This document shows positions 33,930 to 46,297 of a stretch of DNA of 64,000 nt, piece after piece. Made by a program: the position numbers and the translations under genes. Below the pieces are notes generated by a model. It had not been told where the DNA came from and ran no database searches. It saw nothing but the letters and a program-made list of their open reading frames with translations. The number at the start of each line of letters is the position of its first letter. Within the stretch, counting starts at the first letter, position 1. Source of the DNA: Datisca glomerata (taxonomy: Eukaryota; Streptophyta; Magnoliopsida; Cucurbitales; Datiscaceae); NCBI GenBank assembly GCA_003255025.1, contig QANY01006259.1, forward strand, positions 1,481,664-1,545,663, in the 5' to 3' direction.

Positions 33930-34810
33930 TGTCAAAATCTTATAAAGCTTGAGTTTGCGGTCCTTGATGTTATGGGAAAAAAGTAACTATAATGATTCTA
34001 GATGCTGAGATCCATCTAAATGTGAGGCATCATTAAAGAAGAAAAAACAAAGCATCCTTGCATGATCATTCTAAGGCTTGATATTTCTTCGTCGTCATCT
34101 TCAAGAATAACTGAAAGTTAAATACTTTATGGTAAAGAATTCATATGTCCTTTGAAAAGCTTTACAAGAAATGTATGATCTCCAGAAAAGAGTAATTCTT
34201 TCAGAAGCTCGTTAAGATTTTAAAAATGTTAGTGAATATAATTTTGTAATATTCAAAATAAATTCTCAATTATAATTATGCAAAGAAAAAATCATCGATG
34301 ATGACATGCTAGAGAAGACATTCTCTACTTTTCACGCCTCGAATGTGAACCTGCAATAGCAATTCGAGAGAGAGGTTTTTAAAAAATATTCTGAATTGAT
34401 TTCATGTCTTCTTGTGATGGAAAAAATGAGCTTTTGATGAGAAATCGTGAATCACGTCTGTCTGGTTCTACTTCATTCATTAAAATAAATACCACATCTT
34501 TTAACAATCGTGGTTGTAGATGTGGTCAGGGTCGAGGATGATATAATTATGAATCTCGTGAGATTCATAATAACTTCTCAAATTTAAATAAAAATTAGGA
34601 GAAACAAGATAAAAGGTAAAGGTGTACAAAGGTAAAATACAAAAAGTATAGAACATTTATGTTATAGATGTGATGTGAAAGAACATTGGTCACATACCTA
34701 TACGTCCAAATACTTAGTTGAACTTTACCAAGACTCACTAAAAGAGAAAGGGAAAGAAGTAGAGGCTAATCTCTCTCACCACTCTTTTGGTCCTAAAGTT
34801 GCTCTTATGT
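33930..34810 (+). pseudogene. Ty1/Copia gag polyprotein remnant
   Basis: In shifting plus-strand frames the text follows the common plant Copia gag order. LEFAVLDVMGKNYND is near 33950, then FLRRHLQE, KALQEMYDLQKRVILSEAR (about 34150-34215) and DDDMLEKTFSTFHASNV (about 34298-34350). RERGF-KKYSELISCLL follows. A zinc-knuckle relic CYRCDVKEHWSHTYT lies at about 34662-34706, with one expected Cys lost. The stretch YQDSLKEKGKEVEAN is near 34728-34772. Many stops and frameshifts are present. No protease, integrase or reverse transcriptase follows, so the element is truncated. Confidence 0.8.
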
Positions 34811-36950
34811 GATTAGGGAGAGGAATAGCCATATTTGGTAAAAAAGGAACGGGTAAAAAGTAAAAACTAATCTTAGTTATAATTTTCCTATACAGAAATA
34901 GATTATTGACCTAAACTAAAGTGAAAAATAGCCCAGATTGAATTTAACTTCAAAAATAGTCACTCTAAAAGGTGGCGAAAGCTTTTGACGTTGAAAAAAG
35001 TTCGGCGAACAAAAATGTTGCAGATTACTAAATGTAGATGATTATATGATACATACTATATATATTGCATATGTTATATATTATATATACATTATAAATT
35101 ATATTGACTTTTTTATTTTCTTAAAAAATTTATGGTATTTAAAATATATATGTTGTATATTTAGTATATTTATGATATATATTTAATTAGTATACTTCAT
35201 ATTAGTTAGGTTTGTGATAACAAGAATATTAGATGATGTTCTCTAATAAGTCTAATTACATTATCGTTTCTTGAAATCTTAAATTTTATTAACATGAAAT
35301 TTATACAAACATGCTCATAATCTCACACAGAGAGAGATACACACATGTTCTTCATACATGGTAGTTTTTATGTTATTATGTGAGACGATAGTGATAAATT
35401 GGGCGGTTACCTATATCTGCTAACCAGCTAAAATATTAGTTGATTTATCAAGTAAATTAATTGGTTAATTTAATTAATTAATTTAATTAACTAAAATAAT
35501 AACTTATCAATTCAATAATTTTATTGTTGGAGAAAATAAGATAAATAGAGAAAGAGAGAAAGAATTAATGATTTGGGGTGGGGGAGTGGGTTGGGCGGGG
35601 TGGGGGAGTGGGAGAGGAAAGGGGGAGTTCGGGCTGAGTGTTAGGAAACTTGGCTGGAGAATGTAAGTTTAAGAGTCTGATGACTATATTTTATAATTAG
35701 ACCATTATATGTTTGTTATTTGTTTTGGTCTATGAAAACCCTGCTCCTTTTCTAAAAAGTACACGTGATCTCTTTTTAACTGAGGTCCCATTTAAATCAG
35801 GGGCACTGGACCAAGCCTAAGTTAACTTAGGCTTATGCCGGCCCTGCCTTCATTTTCAACCTTCAACCATGCCTATTGTGTCCAAGAAACTCTAGTTTTA
35901 TCTCTCTCCAGTTCTCTCTAACTGTTCAAGGGGAGACATACATCTTTGGAAAGCTCTTGAAGAGAGGAATCCAAAATTATAAAAATCAAAACAAGATGAG
36001 AGAGAAATAAATCATCAGATTTCCTGTACAACTTGACTAGGATTTCAGTTTTCTTTCTCTACACGGTATATAAAGCATCAAAATTTCCAGATTAAAATAC
36101 ACATATAGGGTTTCAACGATTAACGTATGAAAAGATGCCATGGACATGCAATTCAAGCCATTTTTATGCAATTTCATGAAAGTAATCCAAATTATTGCAT
36201 ATATAATTACCATTACAATTGTATAGGCGTATGGCACCAATCTAGAAACAAGTGAAACCGATTTATTGACATTGTATAGATATGGATAATCTTCTTTGAT
36301 TATACAGTGAAATTGTTCAAAACGATAAATTTACGTGCTGAATCAAGTAAGAAATCACATAATTAAAATTCTAACTTCTTCCACAATCGAAGAGTGCATG
36401 ATTTTGTATATGAAAAATTAAATTTGATGTTAGTGGAATAATTTTCTGGAGTTTTTTTCAAATTCAAAAACAGTTTCTCTTTCTATGAATAAGTTTCTAA
36501 CTTATTTTTAAGTCATAGGTAGTTTTTTCACGAAACGGTAAAAGTCAATCTATAATGAGCAAATGAATCTGAATTTTCCAACCATATGATATTTTTGTTA
36601 AAAAGAAAAGGAAAAGCATAAATGAATCCTTCAAAAAGCAAATTTGAAGAAGAATCCTTCAAAAAAATTAATTCAATGGAAACCATGTAATATTTTCTCA
36701 TATAAACGAGTTATCATATTGAATGGCGTACTTTAAACAATAATGTCTTTACCTATGTAAAATTTTATTATTTTTATTTTTATGTTATTATTAGTAATAC
36801 AAAATACAAGAGTGTTTTTAAAATATTAGTGCATTTTTATTTGTTCACCGTATATAAATGTATCAAAATATGTCAATTAGAAAATGATTTTGAAATGTGA
36901 CTTTTAAGTGCTTTTTGAAATGTTGCTTTCTATCATACTAAGAAAAAAAA
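34811..36950. other. AT-rich intergenic DNA
   Basis: No gene is recognised. 35560-35620 is an unusual G-rich run (GGGGTGGGGGAGTGGG words). 35805-35850 contains CCTAAGTTAACTTAGGCTTA, a short perfect-palindrome core. AT dinucleotide tracts occur near 35030-35180. Confidence 0.45.
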
Positions 36951-36954
36951 AGGG

Positions 36955-37105
36955 AAGAAATGAGTTGTGGCCTTAAAAATAGATATGTATAAGACTTTTG
37001 ATAGAGTTAATTGGCTTTTCCTTAAAAATCTGCTACTAAATCTTGGTTTTCACAGGAAAGTTGATCATTGACTTATGCTTTGTGTTCAATCTGTCAATTA
37101 TAGAT
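36955..37105 (+). pseudogene. LINE reverse transcriptase remnant, 5' segment
   Basis: The translation ALKIDMYKTFDRVNWLFLKN and LLLNLGF-HRKVDH-LMLCVQSVNY matches the RT block of plant LINEs (the FDxVNW motif). It is cut after NYR by the LTR element at 37106. The reading resumes at 41955 once one copy of TAGAT is removed. Confidence 0.85.
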
Positions 37106-37807
37106 TGTTATGGATATTTTTTCAACCACTAGTAATGCAACGACATATGTCACGTCAAATTAGGGAACTCCCAACCTTAGGGAAGGAATAGGACCTACCA
37201 CAGTCTCTATGGAGCTCAGGACGCCCGAACTCGAGCACATGAAAAAACAGTTGAGTACACACGCAAAGTCCTATTAAATCCGAGCATAAAGGCATCATCA
37301 CTTGCCAAAAGTAAAGCCCAACAGCTCCAATTGTCATGGCAGAATGTCAATCACTCTCGGAAATATCACCTCAAAAGTATATCAACCATTAATGCCATTG
37401 TCCAATCAAGAACAGTCCAGGAAAGCTTCGTGTCTCACGAATCTTCTCCAGCACGCCTCTAAGAGGCTTCTTCGACACGCTACCAATGAACCCCGAGGAT
37501 TCAAGTATAAATACTTCCCCAAATCGTCAAAGACGGTATGCCTACTCTCCTTTATAGAAATTATGGAAAAATATCGATCTTCTACTGACTTAGACAACGG
37601 AGGCCCTTAGACAGGGCAACCACCCCCTGGTTCCCTGTCTACAAGGTTTCTTGTCTATGTTTTACAGACGTTGAGGTCGAGGAAAGCTTTAGCTTAGAGG
37701 AAAATCATGTATACGCTGGGAGGAAAGAGCGTGCACAACGTTACTATCGCAAACACATTTAGTCAAAAGGATCAACACATGTATTGTTGAAGTTTTTTAT
37801 TGAAACA
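37106..37807 (+). repeat. 5' LTR of the 4.84-kb element
   Basis: The LTR is 702 bp long. It carries the promoter-like GTATAAATACTTCCCC near 37505 and a leader CCGGTTCCC-type segment CCTGGTTCCCTGTCTACAAG near 37627. Confidence 0.92.
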
Positions 37808-37867
37808 ATTGGCGCCATCTGTGGAAAATGATTGTAAAGTTGTCTCTTCCTTTCCCGCAAGGAGAAA

Positions 37868-38128
37868 ATGGGTCTGATATCTTACGTCGTTGAAGTCCTA
37901 GATGAAAGGGAAGATTCACCCTTCCCTCCATCAGAAAAGGCACTCGCTACCCTCCACATGACTACCCAACGAAGGAGGAAGGACACATTGGTTGTAACCT
38001 CTGATACAACCCAGAAAAATAGGAAAGGTGCATCAACCACTGGTCCAATCATGATAGTCTTTTGCATGGAGATGACTGTTCCCAGGGAAACCAGGGGCAC
38101 ACTAAAGCCAGATAAAGTTGTCGCATAG
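37868..38128 (+). CDS. Short open frame at the gag position of the 4.84-kb element
   Basis: This is an 86-codon frame starting 60 bp after the primer-binding site, where gag would begin. It shows no recognisable gag domain or zinc knuckle, and the region is probably a decayed gag start. It overlaps a longer minus-strand frame (37882-38340) that I take as a shadow. Confidence 0.25.
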   Translation: MGLISYVVEVLDEREDSPFPPSEKALATLHMTTQRRRKDTLVVTSDTTQKNRKGASTTGPIMIVFCMEMTVPRETRGTLKPDKVVA

Positions 38129-39004
38129 TGAACGAAGGTGAAGGTCCTTAAAGGCCCCTTTGAGGGTGGTATATGAGTAGCCGTGGAAGGTGAGGAAAGT
38201 GTCGATGGACCACCCTCCATTCGATTTCTTGGTGCCCTTTTTTGGCCACCAACAATTTTGCAAAACCCGATACATGCGAAGAAAGACCGCGTTGCACGGG
38301 TAGACAAGCCTGAAAACACCCAACTTGAAACACAGAGCACCGCACCGATCCCCCACCATGGGTGTAATGCAAATATGATCTAGCCAGCTCCCAGCTCATG
38401 CGTCCCACCTCGGAGAAAACGGAGGGATGATAGGCCCTACCGAAATTGGTAAAGACTTTTTACACCAGCCTCCAAAGGGACCAGACTCTTGACATTGCGG
38501 GCATGCCTACGTAGTCCCCCTTTGACGCCTCCAAATGAAACAAATGAGCCAACATAGAGGAAGGGTCCGATGAATGGTCAATTGCCCAGAAGACGATCTG
38601 AAGAAGAACTCCGTAGATTAGGGTGATCAAAGTTTTCTTCTGCCAGAATAGTTGGAGAGGAAGGATCTAGACATACCCATACCTCTCCGCGAGCAGAATG
38701 CGAAGCTCAGAAGGTCCTTCCATCGATGTAGAGACAAACTACAACGTACGCCCGCTAGATCACATAGCTAATTCAGATTCTAAAATGCTCATATTGCAAT
38801 AGAAGCACCAAGACCATAAGGTATAAATTTAATAAATATATATAAATTGCATAGGATTTATTTTGGGGACAAGTTTCTTTATTAGAATGATCAACGCCCA
38901 AGAGTAAGTAGCGACAAGGATTGTACACTCGGCCTCATTTATCGAACGAAAGGAAGCAAGCAACTTTCCTACGACATGTGACGAAAAGTAAAAGGCGATT
39001 ATTG

Positions 39005-39390
39005 TTAAAGATGCTTTAGTCGACCAGTCGGGATTAAACAAAAAGTGATGACTAGTAAAAGCGCTTTAACTTACCAGTTAGGATTAAATAAAAAGTGATG
39101 ACTAGTAAGGGCGATTTAGCCAACCAGTCATGATTAAACAAAAAGTGATGTCCGGTAAATGCGCTTTAGCTTACTAGTTGAGATTAATAAAAAAGTGTCG
39201 ACTGGTAAATGCGCTTTAACTGACCAATTGGGATTAAACAAAAAGTGATGACTGATAAAGGAACTTTAACCAGTTAGTAGGGATTAAATAAAAAATGATT
39301 ACTGGTAAAGGCATTTTAGCTCACTAGTCAGGATTAAATAAAAATTGATGACTTGTAAAGGTTCTCTAGCCGACCAGTCAAGATTTAACA
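39005..39390 (+). repeat. 50-bp tandem repeat, about 7.5 units, within the 4.84-kb element
   Basis: The unit is close to AAAAAGTGATGACTAGTAAA then GCGCTTTAACTTACCAGTT and AGGATTAAAT. Copies differ at several positions. Tandem repeats in the 3' untranslated part are known in Tat-lineage Ty3 elements, which may hint at the parent. Confidence 0.85.
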
Positions 39391-39398
39391 AAAAAAAA

Positions 39399-39645
39399 GA
39401 TGTATGTCAAGCATTTTTGCTCGCAGACGGGATTTAAGAATCTAGCCAGAACAGGCACGCCTAGTTAGATATCGACAAAAGATGTTTGTTAAGTACTCAT
39501 GCTCACAGACAGGATTCAAGGATCTAGCCAGAGCAGGAAAAGTCTGGCTAGATATCGACAAGATGCCTGCCGAACACTCATACTCATAAACGAGATTAAT
39601 GATCTAGCTAGAACAGGAAATTCCTGGCTAGATATCGTCAAGAAA
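39399..39645 (+). repeat. 81-bp tandem repeat, 3 units, within the 4.84-kb element
   Basis: Units begin GATGTATGTCAAGCATTTTT, GATGTTTGTTAAGTACTCAT and GATGCCTGCCGAACACTCAT. Each contains GATCTAGCCAGAACAGG and GCTAGATATCGACAA. Confidence 0.85.
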
Positions 39646-40242
39646 GGTATCTACTAAGAACTATAGCTTAAAGAACAAAGGTAAGGTCTTTTGATGAGTG
39701 CCTCAGCACAAAGATTTGACCAGGACAAAAGCGTCTAATAGGTGATAAAAGAAATGCCCTCTAGCCAAGAACCAAAAGAATTCAACTTAGTCACCAGGCC
39801 AGGAGAAAGCTCAACTAGGAGAAGGCATGCTTGGCTAAAATTCAAAAAGGTAAACCCTTCAATGTAAGGAAGATACACCTGACCAGACCTCCCGAATGGG
39901 AGTACGCTCAAAGGCTTCATAAAGGTCACGACAGGTCTGTAAGACCCCCCGACCTACAAAGGGGAAAACCTGTTGGACAAGATCAAATCTACCAAAAAGA
40001 TCAAGGCCCTCTAAGGCCCACTCCAACTCAGGATCACAAGATCAAGCCAGTAAAAGTTAGTAAGGATACAACACTCGACGTAATAGTTAGAGTAAACACA
40101 CAGCTCAAGATCAAGGCCTCATCTAGACCAGTTAAAGATCGACTACAAAAATAGAATGTCAACTTAAGGTATGCGTGCAAAAAGAGAAAGGTAAGAACAT
40201 ATATAAATAAAGAGCCAAAGGAGAAATAAAGAAACCCCATCT

Positions 40243-40705
40243 TTAGGTTCGGAACTCTCCCGAAGGACGCAATTGCGAGGGTTGTGCTTGGCCTACTTCT
40301 GGTGCATCAACCCACTCCAAACAATCGATGAAGTAAGTTGATGAAAGAACGAATGGAATGGTGGCATGTAGGAATGTGATAGGTTGTGGTCGGTCAAGAT
40401 ACTTCATTATGAAGCAGAGGAAATGGCTATCGGCCGGGTCATAGGCCCTTGTCAAAGGAAAGGTCTTCATCACCAGGGGTAGGTAGCCAACATGGACAAA
40501 GGATTTACCGAGCAAGCTTGCTGATGCTAGGAAAGTCACAATGAATATAAAATTGATGGCTTCGAGGCATGACATTTAAAAGATGATAGAAGGGGAAGCG
40601 AAAATCATGAGATAGGAGAAGGATCTTGAAGGAGAACCTCCAAAGCAGCGGAAGCCCCAAAAGGGGAAGGATGACCGTTCCTCCAAGAAGAAGAACATGG
40701 GGCAA
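40243..40705 (-). other. Antisense open frames near the 3' LTR
   Basis: Two overlapping minus-strand frames (40705-40505, 66 codons; 40575-40243, 110 codons) are hydrophobic and lie in the position where some Tat-lineage elements carry an antisense gene. A single frameshift would join them. I cannot match them to a family, so they may be only shadows. Confidence 0.3.
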
Positions 40706-41248
40706 GGATGAATAAGGAAATGGATTTCACTCTAAAAGGATAGTGAGGGAAGAAGGAATTGAAAAGGGAAATCTCCTATTATAGGCCTAAAAGAAAGCCG
40801 CTCATTTAGCGAAGGCATTAAAAAGGGTCACAATGGCAACCATTGAGATGACATCGAAATGAATGAGAGGTCGTTTTGCAGACCAATGAGGAGATTTTGG
40901 AGGATCAAAATGACAGAATGATGTGATGTGATGCATCAAGGGAGCAGGATCTACGGAACAGTGACCCTCACCCTCCTCTACGCACACCCACGAGCCTCTA
41001 ATGCTCCCACTCCCAAGAGGTTAGCAACCTTAAAGCGTGGAAAGAGGTGAAATGCACAAACACAAGCGGTTAGATAATTAATATCATTCGGTATGGCTTC
41101 CATTGACGAATAAAACTCAAGGCACAAGAATGAGATACTCAAGGCAGGTGAAGTTTATCACACCTGGGGAGCTCAGGCACGGAGTTTGAATAGTGAAGTC
41201 TTCAGACTCGGACGAATAAAGCAACCCGCACCCTCGACTAGGGGGAAC

Positions 41249-41949
41249 TGTTAGGGGTATTTTTTCAACAACCAGTAACACAACAATGCATGTCACGCCA
41301 AATTGGGGAACTCCCGACCTTAGGGAAGGAATAGGAGTGACCTCCGTCCTAATGGATCTTGGGAGGATCGAACTCGAGCACATGAAAAAAAATAGTTGAG
41401 TACACAAGTAGAGCCCTATTAAACCCAAGCATAAAGTCATCATCACTTGCCAAAATTAGTGCCTAACAAGTGCAATTACCATGGCATAACGTCAATCAGT
41501 CTCCAAAATGTCACCTTAAAAGTTATCAACTATTAATGTCCATGTCCAATCAAGGACAGTCCGGTCAGGTTTCGTGTCTCATGAATCTTCTCCAGCATGC
41601 CTCTAAGAGGCTTCTTCGACATGCTACCAATGACCCCTGAGGATTCAGGTATAAATACTTCCTCAAATCGCCAAAGGAGGTATGCCTACTCTCCCTTATA
41701 GAAATTATGCCAAAATATCGACCATCTACTAATTAAGCATCAGAGACCCTTAGGCAGGGCAATCACCCCCCGGTTCCCCGTCTACAAGGTTCCTTGTCTG
41801 TGTTTTGTAGAAAGAGGTCGATGGAAGCTTTAGCTAAGAGAAAAAGCACGTATACCACCGGAAGGAGAGAGCATGCACAACGTTACCGTCGTGGACAACT
41901 TCGGTGAGAAAGATCAACACGTGTATTGTTGAAGTTTTTGGATGAAACA
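41249..41949 (+). repeat. 3' LTR of the 4.84-kb element
   Basis: The LTR is 701 bp long, starting TGTTAGGGGTATTTTTTCAA, with GTATAAATACTTCCTC near 41649. It ends TGAAACA, followed by TSD TAGAT. Confidence 0.92.
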
Positions 41950-41954
41950 TAGAT

Positions 41955-42460
41955 TATTTGTCAATAGATCTCCTGGTGAAAGTTATAAACTCATAGAGCG
42001 AACATACAATGGGACCCTCTATCGCCTTATCTCTTTCATTATAGTGATTGATTGTCTTACAAAATGTTTGTTAAGAGAAATCTGTAATGGTGAGGTGAAC
42101 CTATTAAAATGAAGTAGAACAATCCTAATATATCTCTTTATTAGGCTGAAGAGAATTTTTGTATTAACCTGAAAAACTGCATTAAGAGGTATTGCAATGC
42201 ATTTGGTCAATGTGTAAATCTTACAAAAAGTTACATCTGGTTTAGCAGAAATGTACCTTCTGATAAATAGCCTCATCTTGCTAATCTAATGGGTATGAGA
42301 ATCTCTTTTAAAGTATGAATCATACTTGGGGATCCTCTACTGATTGGGGAAATTCCAAGTCCCAACTTTACTGTCTATTTCCACAAGCCCTTCCTTATTA
42401 TGCTATAAGCATCTTCTCCCATAATATATTTGCTCCAGACTTCAATCTGTAAAAGTTGAA
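41955..42460 (+). pseudogene. LINE reverse transcriptase remnant, 3' segment
   Basis: The RT reading resumes as LFVNRSPGESYKLIERTYNG with LYRLISFIIVIDCLTK. This corresponds to the family's conserved G-x-RQGDPLSPYLF region in decayed form. Later YIWFSRNVPSDK (about 42230) and GDPLLIG (about 42330) read as the usual downstream RT text. Stops and frameshifts abound. Confidence 0.75.
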
Positions 42461-43789
42461 AATGTGGGCTTAATAGTTAGGGATGTATTACTTATATACT
42501 AATTAATTTGTATATGTTTTGCAAAATTAATGAATTTATAAATGTTTATTAATTAAAAATTTTAAGTTGCAACTCTTTAGAGTAATCTTTATAAAAGCAA
42601 TTAAAACTCATTACAGACTCTCTTCGTAGCACATAATACAAATGTACAAATCTGAAACAGCATTTTACGGATGACAACTACCAAATTACATCTCTTTAAA
42701 TAACTTTACAACTTTGGAACGGTATTTTACAGACTGTGAAAGGTTGCAACTCTTTAAAAGTTTTTTTATGAAGGTGATAAAAACTCATTACAGACTCTCT
42801 TCATACCATAACATTTTGTTTTTTGAATTTTCAACTTCAAAGAAACATTTACAACACTAATGATCATCATATGTAGAATGTGTGCACATTTTTCTACTTT
42901 GGTATTAGTTAATGACAAAACAAAAGGAGTTTGTAAATTCAACGCAAATTAGTTTGATTAAAAATTGCTATAGACATTCTACAATAAATGATCATTTTTA
43001 TCCAATCAAAGGATGCCAGTAAGACACTACTGTAGATATTAAATCATGTATGAATGGAACATTCATCATAGAAAATGCGGAATACGCTAAAAAACTTTAC
43101 CTTTAATTAGCTAGAGAGAATTTCTTACACTGTAATGCAGTTTTAAATAGCCTAAACAATACTTTAAACTACGCAATACAATTTTGAATTGCTCACCATG
43201 GTAGATAGAAACCTGGTTACTTGACTCTGTGATTACTAATCAATCTAATATTATTGTTTCTTTCCTTATTAACTCTATTTTTCACATAACAATTTGATTA
43301 ACATCACTATATATAAAGAGTTTCTTACTTAGGAATGTATTATTAGACTACCTAATCATAAATGACCAAAGACACAAATGACAACTATGAATTTTACAAT
43401 AGTTTAGCCACGTATATAAAAACATTATATATGTTTTGAATCACAAGGGAACACTCCGTGGGATCTCATGTTTTCTCATCACAAAAGATTCCAATAACTA
43501 AACATATACATTTGGATATCATTTACCAAATAGTAAAAACAAACTTACTGAGTTATTTATGAATATATGCAACTTTGTCTTTCTCAAAGATGAACCCTCT
43601 TCTATAGAAAGAATTGTAAATAAAATAACTTAAGCATGTTGTTTTAACAATATACGAGCTCAACACCATCAACATTTATTATAGTAAAAGTGAATTTACC
43701 TTCATTTATCCATTTTCTCTCCCAATAGATATCAAGATTTGTAAAGCCTTTCAGTACTTTCTAAGATCTATTTTACAGCAGTAGATATA
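42461..43789. other. AT-rich spacer with a local tandem duplication
   Basis: GCAACTCTTTAGAGTAATCT plus AAACTCATTACAGACTCTCT (about 42568-42626) recurs at about 42745-42804. ACATCTCTTTAAATAACTTT sits between the copies. No gene is recognised. Confidence 0.5.
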
Positions 43790-46297
43790 AGAATCCCTCA
43801 TCCTCCTCAACAATGTACTGATCCTATTCTTTTTCTTGCGTAATAGAAGGAGTAGGGCCAACAAGCTGTTGAGGAAGATGAGAGATTCATATATCCACCG
43901 AGTCTATATTGTTTCATCTACTATTCCACTATTGGAGCACAACCACCCCCCTACCGGAGACTCAGAAGCTCTAGAAACACAAAATGATTTTAAAATAGGT
44001 GCTACTAGTGACTCGATAGATATAAACATCCCTCATCCTCCTCAACAGGTTATTGCCCCTACTTCTTCTAGTGCACTGTTGGAACACAGTCGCCCTCAGA
44101 CTTTAGGACTCAGAAGATCTAGAAACATAAAATGATATTAAAATATGTGCTACTAGTGACTTGATAGATATAGAAATCCTTTATCCTCCTCAACAGCTTG
44201 TTGCCCCTACTCTAATTGTACAAGAAAATTTCTCTACCATTCCATCTACTATTCTACTATTGGAACATAGCCACCCTCTTATTCCCTAAGGCTAAGAAAT
44301 TCTAGAAACACGAAACGATGTTGAAATAGGTGAACTGGTGACTCGGTAGATATATGAATCACCCGTCCACCTCAATAGCTTGCTGCCCCTACTCCTTCTA
44401 TTGCACAAGAAAATGACTCTACCGTTCCATCTACTATTGCACTATTGGAATATAGCCACCCGCATACTCTCAGAGACTCAAAAGTTCTAGAAACACATAA
44501 TGATGTTGAAATAGGAGCTATTAGTGACTCAGTAGAAATAAGAAAACCTCGTCCTTCTATTGCACAAGAAAATATCTTTACCATTCCACTGTTGGAACAC
44601 AACCACTCTCCTACTCCCAAGGATTGAGAAGTCCCAAAAACACATAATGATTTTGAATAGGTGTTATTAGTGACTAAGTATATAAAGGAATCTCTAATCT
44701 TTCTCAACAGCCTGTTGTCCCTACTCCTTCTATTGCACAAGAAAATGACTCTATCGTTCCATCTACTATTGCACTATTGGAATACAGCCATGCCCATACT
44801 CCCAGAGACTCAGAAGTTTCAGAAACAAAGAATGTTGTTGAATTAGGTGCTACGGGTGACTCGGTAGATATAGGAATCCCTAATCCTCCACAACAGTTTG
44901 CTACCCCTACTCCTTCTATTGCACAAGAACATGTATCTACCATTCCATCTACTATTCCACTATTGGAACACACCCACCCTTCTACTCTCTGAGACTTCAA
45001 AGTTTTAGAAACATATAATGGTGTTGAAATAAATACTACTAGTGACTCGATAGATATATGAATATCTCATCCACCTCAATAACTTGCTGCCCCTACTCCT
45101 TCTCTTGCATAAGAAAATGACTCTACCGTTTCATCTACTATTGCACTATTGGAATACATCCACCCTCCAACTCCCAGTGACTCAAAAGTTCTAGAAACAC
45201 AGAATGATGTTGAAGTAAGTGCTACTAGTGACTCAGTAGATATATGAATCCCCCATCCACCTCAACAACATGCTGCCCCACTCAATCTATTGCACAAGGA
45301 AATAAGTCTATCGTTCCATCTACTGTTGAACTATTGGGATACAACCACCATCGTACTCCCGGAGACTCGAAAGTTCTAGAAATATAGAATGATATTGCAC
45401 AAGAAATTGTTATTAGCCCCTACTCAAAAGTGTTATTAATGACTTAGTAGATATAAGAATCCATCATCCTCTTCAACAACTTGCTTCCCCTACTGCTTCT
45501 ATTGCACAAGAAAATATCTCTACCATTCAATCTACTATTGAAACACAACCAACCTCCTGCGCCAAGGGACTGAGAAGTTCTAGAAATACATAATGATGTT
45601 GAAATAAGTGCTAGTGGTGATTTAGTAGATATAGGAATCCTCCATCCTCTTCAACAGCTTGGTGCCCTTACTCCTTCTATTGCATAAGAAAATGTCTCTA
45701 CCGTTCCATCTACACCACTATTGGAAAGAGCCACCCTCCAACTCCTAGAGACTCAAAAGTTCCAGAAATAAAGAATGCTGCTAGTGACTCATTAGATATA
45801 GGAATCCCTAATCCTCTTCAACAGCTTGCTGCCCCTAATCCTTCTATTTCACATGAAAATGTCTCTACCATTACATCTACTATTTCATTATTGGAACACA
45901 GCACCATTTTACTCTCGAAGACTTTGAAGTTCTAAAAACAAATAATGATGTTGAAATAGGTGCTACTAATGACTCTGTAGATATAGGAATCACTTATCCT
46001 CCTTAACAACGTGATGCCCCTACTCCTTCTATTGCACAAGAAAATGTCTCTACCGTTCCATCTATTATTCCATTATTAGAACACGGTCACCCTCATACTC
46101 CCAGAGATTCAAAAGTTCTAAAAACATATAATGATGTTGAAATAGGTGCTACTAGTGACTTGGTAGATATAGGAATCCCTCATCCTCCTCAACAGCTTGA
46201 TGTCCTTACTCGTTCTATTGCACAAGAAAATGTCCATATCATCCCATCTACTATTCTACTGTTGGAACATAGCTACCCTCCTACTTCGATGGACTAG
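43790..46297 (+). repeat. Tandem array of about 62-codon units, 5' part of a K+ channel-like gene
   Basis: About 14 units of roughly 180-186 bp follow one pattern. In protein the unit reads VEIGATSDSVDIGIPHPPQQ, then LAAPTPSIAQENVSTVPSTI and PLLEHSHPPTPRDSEVLETH-ND (consensus read across copies). A multiple-of-three period, better conservation of sense than of length, and in-frame entry of the last unit into the pore ORF at 61713 show it was coding. Individual copies now carry stops and frameshifts. The longest readable pieces are 44445-44627, 44777-44992 and, on the edge, 43836-44135. The array continues at 61388 after the inserted retroelement. No known protein repeat family is recognised. 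Confidence 0.8.

Larger units (their letters stand above)
37106..41949 (+). mobile_element. Non-autonomous LTR retrotransposon, 4.84 kb (TSD TAGAT)
   Basis: Two LTRs (37106-37807 and 41249-41949) begin TGTTA and end GAAACA. TAGAT flanks both sides (37101-37105 and 41950-41954). Just inside the 5' LTR is ATTGGCGCCATCTGTGG, a Ty3-type primer-binding region, and before the 3' LTR the purine tract CTAGGGGGAAC. The 3.4-kb interior has no reverse transcriptase, integrase or RNase H. It carries short frames (37868-38128; 38183-38383), two tandem-repeat blocks and minus-strand frames, so it must have relied on another element for mobilisation. LTR identity in the part I compared is only about four bases in five, so the insertion is old. 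Confidence 0.93.

Noticed and set aside
38148..38408. Overlapping minus-strand frames in the 4.84-kb element (37882-38408)
   Set aside because: Several frames overlap without any domain, so no one of them is convincing.
39005..39645. Regular short repeats as a CRISPR-like array
   Set aside because: Units are contiguous and diverged, without unique spacers, in a plant retroelement.
44372..45000. Minus-strand frames across the repeat array
   Set aside because: They are antisense of the repeat units; the plus-strand reading joins in frame to the channel pore.
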